The position numbers and the translations under genes were made by a program. A stretch of 25,701 nt of DNA from Bacteroides sp. Lineage in GTDB: Bacteria; Bacteroidota; Bacteroidia; Bacteroidales; Bacteroidaceae. This document shows, in pieces, positions 23,423 through 25,701 of the stretch. Below the pieces are notes generated by a model that was not told the origin of the DNA, did not search any database, and saw nothing but the letters and a program-made list of their open reading frames with translations. Each line of letters opens with the position of its first letter. Position 1 is the stretch's first letter. The DNA lies in contig JASLCG010000126.1 of NCBI GenBank assembly GCA_030151885.1, forward strand, positions 1 to 25,701. The letters run 5' to 3'.

Positions 23423-24081
23423 AGAAAGTATTTTTAATAATAATGATATTGCCTCTATTGTTAGCCTCTTGTTCAACGAGTAAAAGTTTAACCAAAGGAG
23501 AGCAATACGCGAAAATGTATGCAGAGCAACCTACTTCTATATTAATAATGCCACCTATTAATAATACAAACAATGTATCGGCAAAAGAGTACATGTATTC
23601 TACCCTTTATCAGCCGTTATGTGATTTAGGATTTTATGTATTCTCTCCATATATGACATTAGACATTCTTCAACAGGAGAGTGCTTATAATAGTGAAAAC
23701 TTTTTAGAGGCAGATTTGTCTAAATTCAATGAATATATAGGTGCAGATGTTGTATTGTTTACCATCATCAATGATTGGAAAAAACAAATGACTAGTATCC
23801 ATACAAATATTGAATACAGGTTAGTTTCTACAAAAACAAATGAGGTCTTATATAGTCATATTGGAGATATAACTATTGATACATCGACTAATACAGGTGG
23901 GTTATTTGGCTTAATTGCAGATGTAATCGCTACAGCTGTTACTCCTGTTATAACTGCTGCAAGAAACTGTAATGTACATGTGTTAAATGATATACCTAGA
24001 GGTAAGTATAGTAATTCGTACATGCTTGACCAGAATTGGAAAGCTCAACCCAAAGAGATGCAAGTACTTATTGGTAATTAG
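23419..24081 (+). CDS. DUF799 (GNA1162-like) lipoprotein, copy 1
   Basis: A 220-residue lipoprotein with lipobox LLASC (Cys18). The mature domain fits DUF799, the family of the meningococcal antigen GNA1162: SILIMPPINNTNNVSAKEYM (about 41-60), YSTLYQPLCDLGFYVFSPYM (about 61-80), LDILQQESAY (about 82-91), then GADVVLFTIINDW and IEYRLVSTKTNEVLY. The fold is related to the anticodon-binding-like domain that CsgG and TolB N-termini use. A hydrophobic segment, TGGLFGLIADVIATAVTPVI near 159-178, and the motif PRGKYSNSY close the protein. It is followed by 42 nt and a second DUF4810/DUF799 pair, with which it shares long stretches. Confidence 0.9.
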   Translation: MKKVFLIIMILPLLLASCSTSKSLTKGEQYAKMYAEQPTSILIMPPINNTNNVSAKEYMYSTLYQPLCDLGFYVFSPYMTLDILQQESAYNSENFLEADLSKFNEYIGADVVLFTIINDWKKQMTSIHTNIEYRLVSTKTNEVLYSHIGDITIDTSTNTGGLFGLIADVIATAVTPVITAARNCNVHVLNDIPRGKYSNSYMLDQNWKAQPKEMQVLIGN

Positions 24082-24123
24082 TAAGTCTTTAGTAAAGTCT
24101 GGTAAAGACTATTTAAAATAAGA

Positions 24124-24492
24124 ATGAGAAAATATATTTATATAACATTTGTACTGAGTATATTGCTATTGACATCTTGTCATACTGTAAAATATAAATC
24201 TCCATATAAACAGTATGCATGGCATAAGTTTGAACTTAATTATTATGAATATACTAAGTTTAAAACCGATGAGTCTAAGCTAAAATATGAAGAGGCATTG
24301 ATTCAGATTTTGAAGAAGCCTAATAAAGGAAAAACTAAGAGTGTACCTCCTGGTGTGTATGCAGAGGTAGGAATGATTACTGTAAGAAAAGGTCATCCCG
24401 ATGTAGCAGTTTCTTATTTCAAAAAGGAGAAAGAGTTATATCCTGAATCCTCGGTATTAATGGATAGATTAATAGAGCTGTATGAAAAATAA
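24124..24492 (+). CDS. DUF4810 lipoprotein, copy 2
   Basis: A 122-residue lipoprotein with lipobox LLTSC (Cys19), homologous to copy 1. Shared residues cluster in VPPGVYAEVGMITVRKGHPD (about 74-93) and in the end segment YFKKEKELYPES with the final LYEK. The front half has diverged strongly but keeps an aromatic-rich character (YKQYAWHKFELNYYEYTKFK). The stop overlaps the start of the next gene by 11 nt, so the two are translated in tandem, as in copy 1. This supports duplication of the gene pair as a unit. Confidence 0.85.
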   Translation: MRKYIYITFVLSILLLTSCHTVKYKSPYKQYAWHKFELNYYEYTKFKTDESKLKYEEALIQILKKPNKGKTKSVPPGVYAEVGMITVRKGHPDVAVSYFKKEKELYPESSVLMDRLIELYEK

Positions 24493-25159
24493 TGTAACGT
24501 TCAGGGTTATACTATCTTGGGTTATTAGCTGTTTTGCAATGAGTCTTTATGCTGATGATAACCAGAAGAATACAAATTCTTTTTTAACTTCAACTTTCGA
24601 AATAGAGCAGCCTAATTCAATATTAGTAATGTTGCCTATTAATAATACAAATAATGTAGCTGCAAAGGATTACTTTTATGCTTCGTTATACCAGTTTTTA
24701 GTAGAAAGGGGATATTATGTATTTCCACCAGAATTGTCGTTAGATATACTGCAAGAAGAAAGTGCTTATTATAGTGAAGAGTTCTACAGTAAAGATGTAT
24801 CTAAGTTTGGCACTTTTTTTGGTGCAGATGCTGTACTATTTACTACTATCAATGAATGGGGAAAACGTTCTTCTGGAGTTTATGTTGATATAGATTATAG
24901 GTTAGTATCTACAAAATCGTCTAAATTACTATTTAGAAGTAGCGTAAACTATTTTCTAGATACAAAGATTTTACCTACAGATTACTCTGATGAAGAGGAT
25001 GACTTATCAGACTCTTTTACTGGATTAGTATTAAGTCTTTTTTCTATTACGGCTAACTCTGTTTCTAGTGCTGCTACACCTATTATGGTAAGTGCTATGA
25101 AAGCCAATCACTTAGCATTCTCAAGCCTTCCTGTAGGAAAATATTGGTCTAATAGATAA
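24482..25159 (+). CDS. DUF799 (GNA1162-like) protein, copy 2, without lipobox
   Basis: A 225-residue paralogue of the DUF799 protein above. Matching segments are SILVMLPINNTNNVAAKDYF, YASLYQFLVERGYYVFPPEL, LDILQEESAYYSEEFYSKDV, GADAVLFTTINEW and IDYRLVSTKSSKLLF. Unlike copy 1 it has a conventional signal peptide, with cleavage predicted near ADDNQKN at about residue 24, and no lipobox cysteine, so it should be a soluble periplasmic protein. It also carries an acidic insertion, DYSDEEDDLSDS (about 164-175), and lacks the last about 20 residues of copy 1, ending soon after PVGKYW. It is the last gene of the operon. Confidence 0.88.
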   Translation: MKNNVTFRVILSWVISCFAMSLYADDNQKNTNSFLTSTFEIEQPNSILVMLPINNTNNVAAKDYFYASLYQFLVERGYYVFPPELSLDILQEESAYYSEEFYSKDVSKFGTFFGADAVLFTTINEWGKRSSGVYVDIDYRLVSTKSSKLLFRSSVNYFLDTKILPTDYSDEEDDLSDSFTGLVLSLFSITANSVSSAATPIMVSAMKANHLAFSSLPVGKYWSNR

Positions 25160-25253
25160 AAAAAATTGACAATCTTCTATTTTTTAGAAAATCATTTATA
25201 TATTGTTGATTGTTATATAGATGCGTAAAATATTAACCTAAAGATTTAATACC

Positions 25254-25701
25254 ATGAACATACCAAACAAAGACCTAGTTTACCCAATTCGGCAGAGTAA
25301 AGGCATTGTTTTCTTGAAAAACATAGTAAAATGTCCATCAATTATTATAGGAGATTATACTTATTACCACAGTTTAGATAACGGTCAAGAGTTTGAAAAA
25401 ACAAATGTACTTTATCATGACAAAGACTTAGGTGATAAATTAATAATTGGTAAGTTTTGTGCAATAGCTTCGGAAACAAGATTTGTAATGAATGGGTCAA
25501 ATCATCGCTTATTAGGGGTGTCAACATATCCATTTAATATTTTTGGAGGAAATTGGGCAAAGGTTACTCCCACAATAGATCAACTTCCATATAAAGGGGA
25601 TACAATAGTTGGTAATGATGTCTGGATTGGCTATAAAGCTGTTATATTGCCTGGAGTAAAGATCGGGAGTGGTGCTGTTATTGCTGCTGATGCTGTTGTT
25701 A
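25254..25701 (+). CDS. Vat/CatB-like hexapeptide-repeat O-acetyltransferase (C-terminus outside window)
   Basis: Left-handed beta-helix acetyltransferase that uses acetyl-CoA, of the xenobiotic acetyltransferase group. Hand translation from the ATG at 25254 gives about 149 codons, open at the edge; full-length Vat proteins are about 210 residues. The front MNIPNKDLVYPIRQSKGIVF, IIGDYTYYHSLDNGQEFEKT, VLYHDKDLGDKLIIGKFCAI and the catalytic-loop region VMNGSNHRLLGVSTYPFNIF (His84 as the general base) follow the Vat streptogramin A acetyltransferase pattern closely. GDTIVGNDVWIGYKAVILPG and VKIGSGAVIAA are the hexapeptide repeats. Vat enzymes acetylate group A streptogramins. Relatives of unknown substrate exist, so resistance is an inference. 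It has its own start 94 nt after the previous gene. Confidence 0.88.
   Translation, partial: MNIPNKDLVYPIRQSKGIVFLKNIVKCPSIIIGDYTYYHSLDNGQEFEKTNVLYHDKDLGDKLIIGKFCAIASETRFVMNGSNHRLLGVSTYPFNIFGGNWAKVTPTIDQLPYKGDTIVGNDVWIGYKAVILPGVKIGSGAVIAADAVV

Overview
The window looks like the chromosome of an AT-rich member of the Bacteroidota, most likely of the order Bacteroidales. Evidence: several genes are preceded by the Bacteroidota -33/-7 promoter form (TTTG, about 20 nt, TAnnTTTG) and strong Shine-Dalgarno sites are generally absent. Family content agrees: DUF5686 proteins with a carboxypeptidase-like regulatory domain, a 167-residue ECF sigma factor, a glycine-zipper OmpA lipoprotein and a bacterial GlnRS. 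The species cannot be named from the sequence. I see no tRNA, rRNA, CRISPR array, insertion sequence or prophage.

Layout. 1-4559 (minus): DUF5686 outer-membrane-type protein, RarA and a D-2-hydroxyacid dehydrogenase cut by the left edge. 4785-5282 (plus): thiol peroxidase, facing a minus-strand unit (5355-9361) of glnS, a TPR protein and a DedA protein across a shared terminator. 9362-10014: a gap with a candidate small RNA (consensus promoter plus strong terminator). 10015-12053 (plus): riboflavin synthase, nitroreductase and an ECF sigma factor. 12242-14014 (plus): a carboxyltransferase-type protein resembling pyruvate carboxylase subunit B, whose C-terminal biotinyl-like domain lacks the expected biotin-accepting lysine. 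14301-17299 (minus): OmpA-like lipoprotein, a MATE transporter with a long leader holding a terminator, and an unrecognised membrane protein.

17343-19793 (plus) is a thiamin salvage operon: TPP riboswitch, terminator, thiM, thiE, thiD. ThiM and ThiD phosphorylate the thiazole and pyrimidine moieties and ThiE joins them; the riboswitch probably ends transcription when TPP is plentiful. 19980-21080 holds a small secreted carboxypeptidase-regulatory-like protein and a shortened PepSY-type membrane protein, followed by a 712-bp gap with hairpins but no gene.

21793-25159 (plus) is the most distinctive part: a tight six-gene operon for exported proteins, namely a CsgG-family protein, a small lipoprotein, a DUF4810 lipoprotein, a DUF799 (GNA1162-like) lipoprotein, then a second DUF4810/DUF799 pair. 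The second DUF799 protein has lost the lipobox. The set suggests an envelope assembly whose function is unknown. The window ends inside a hexapeptide-repeat acetyltransferase resembling Vat streptogramin A acetyltransferases.
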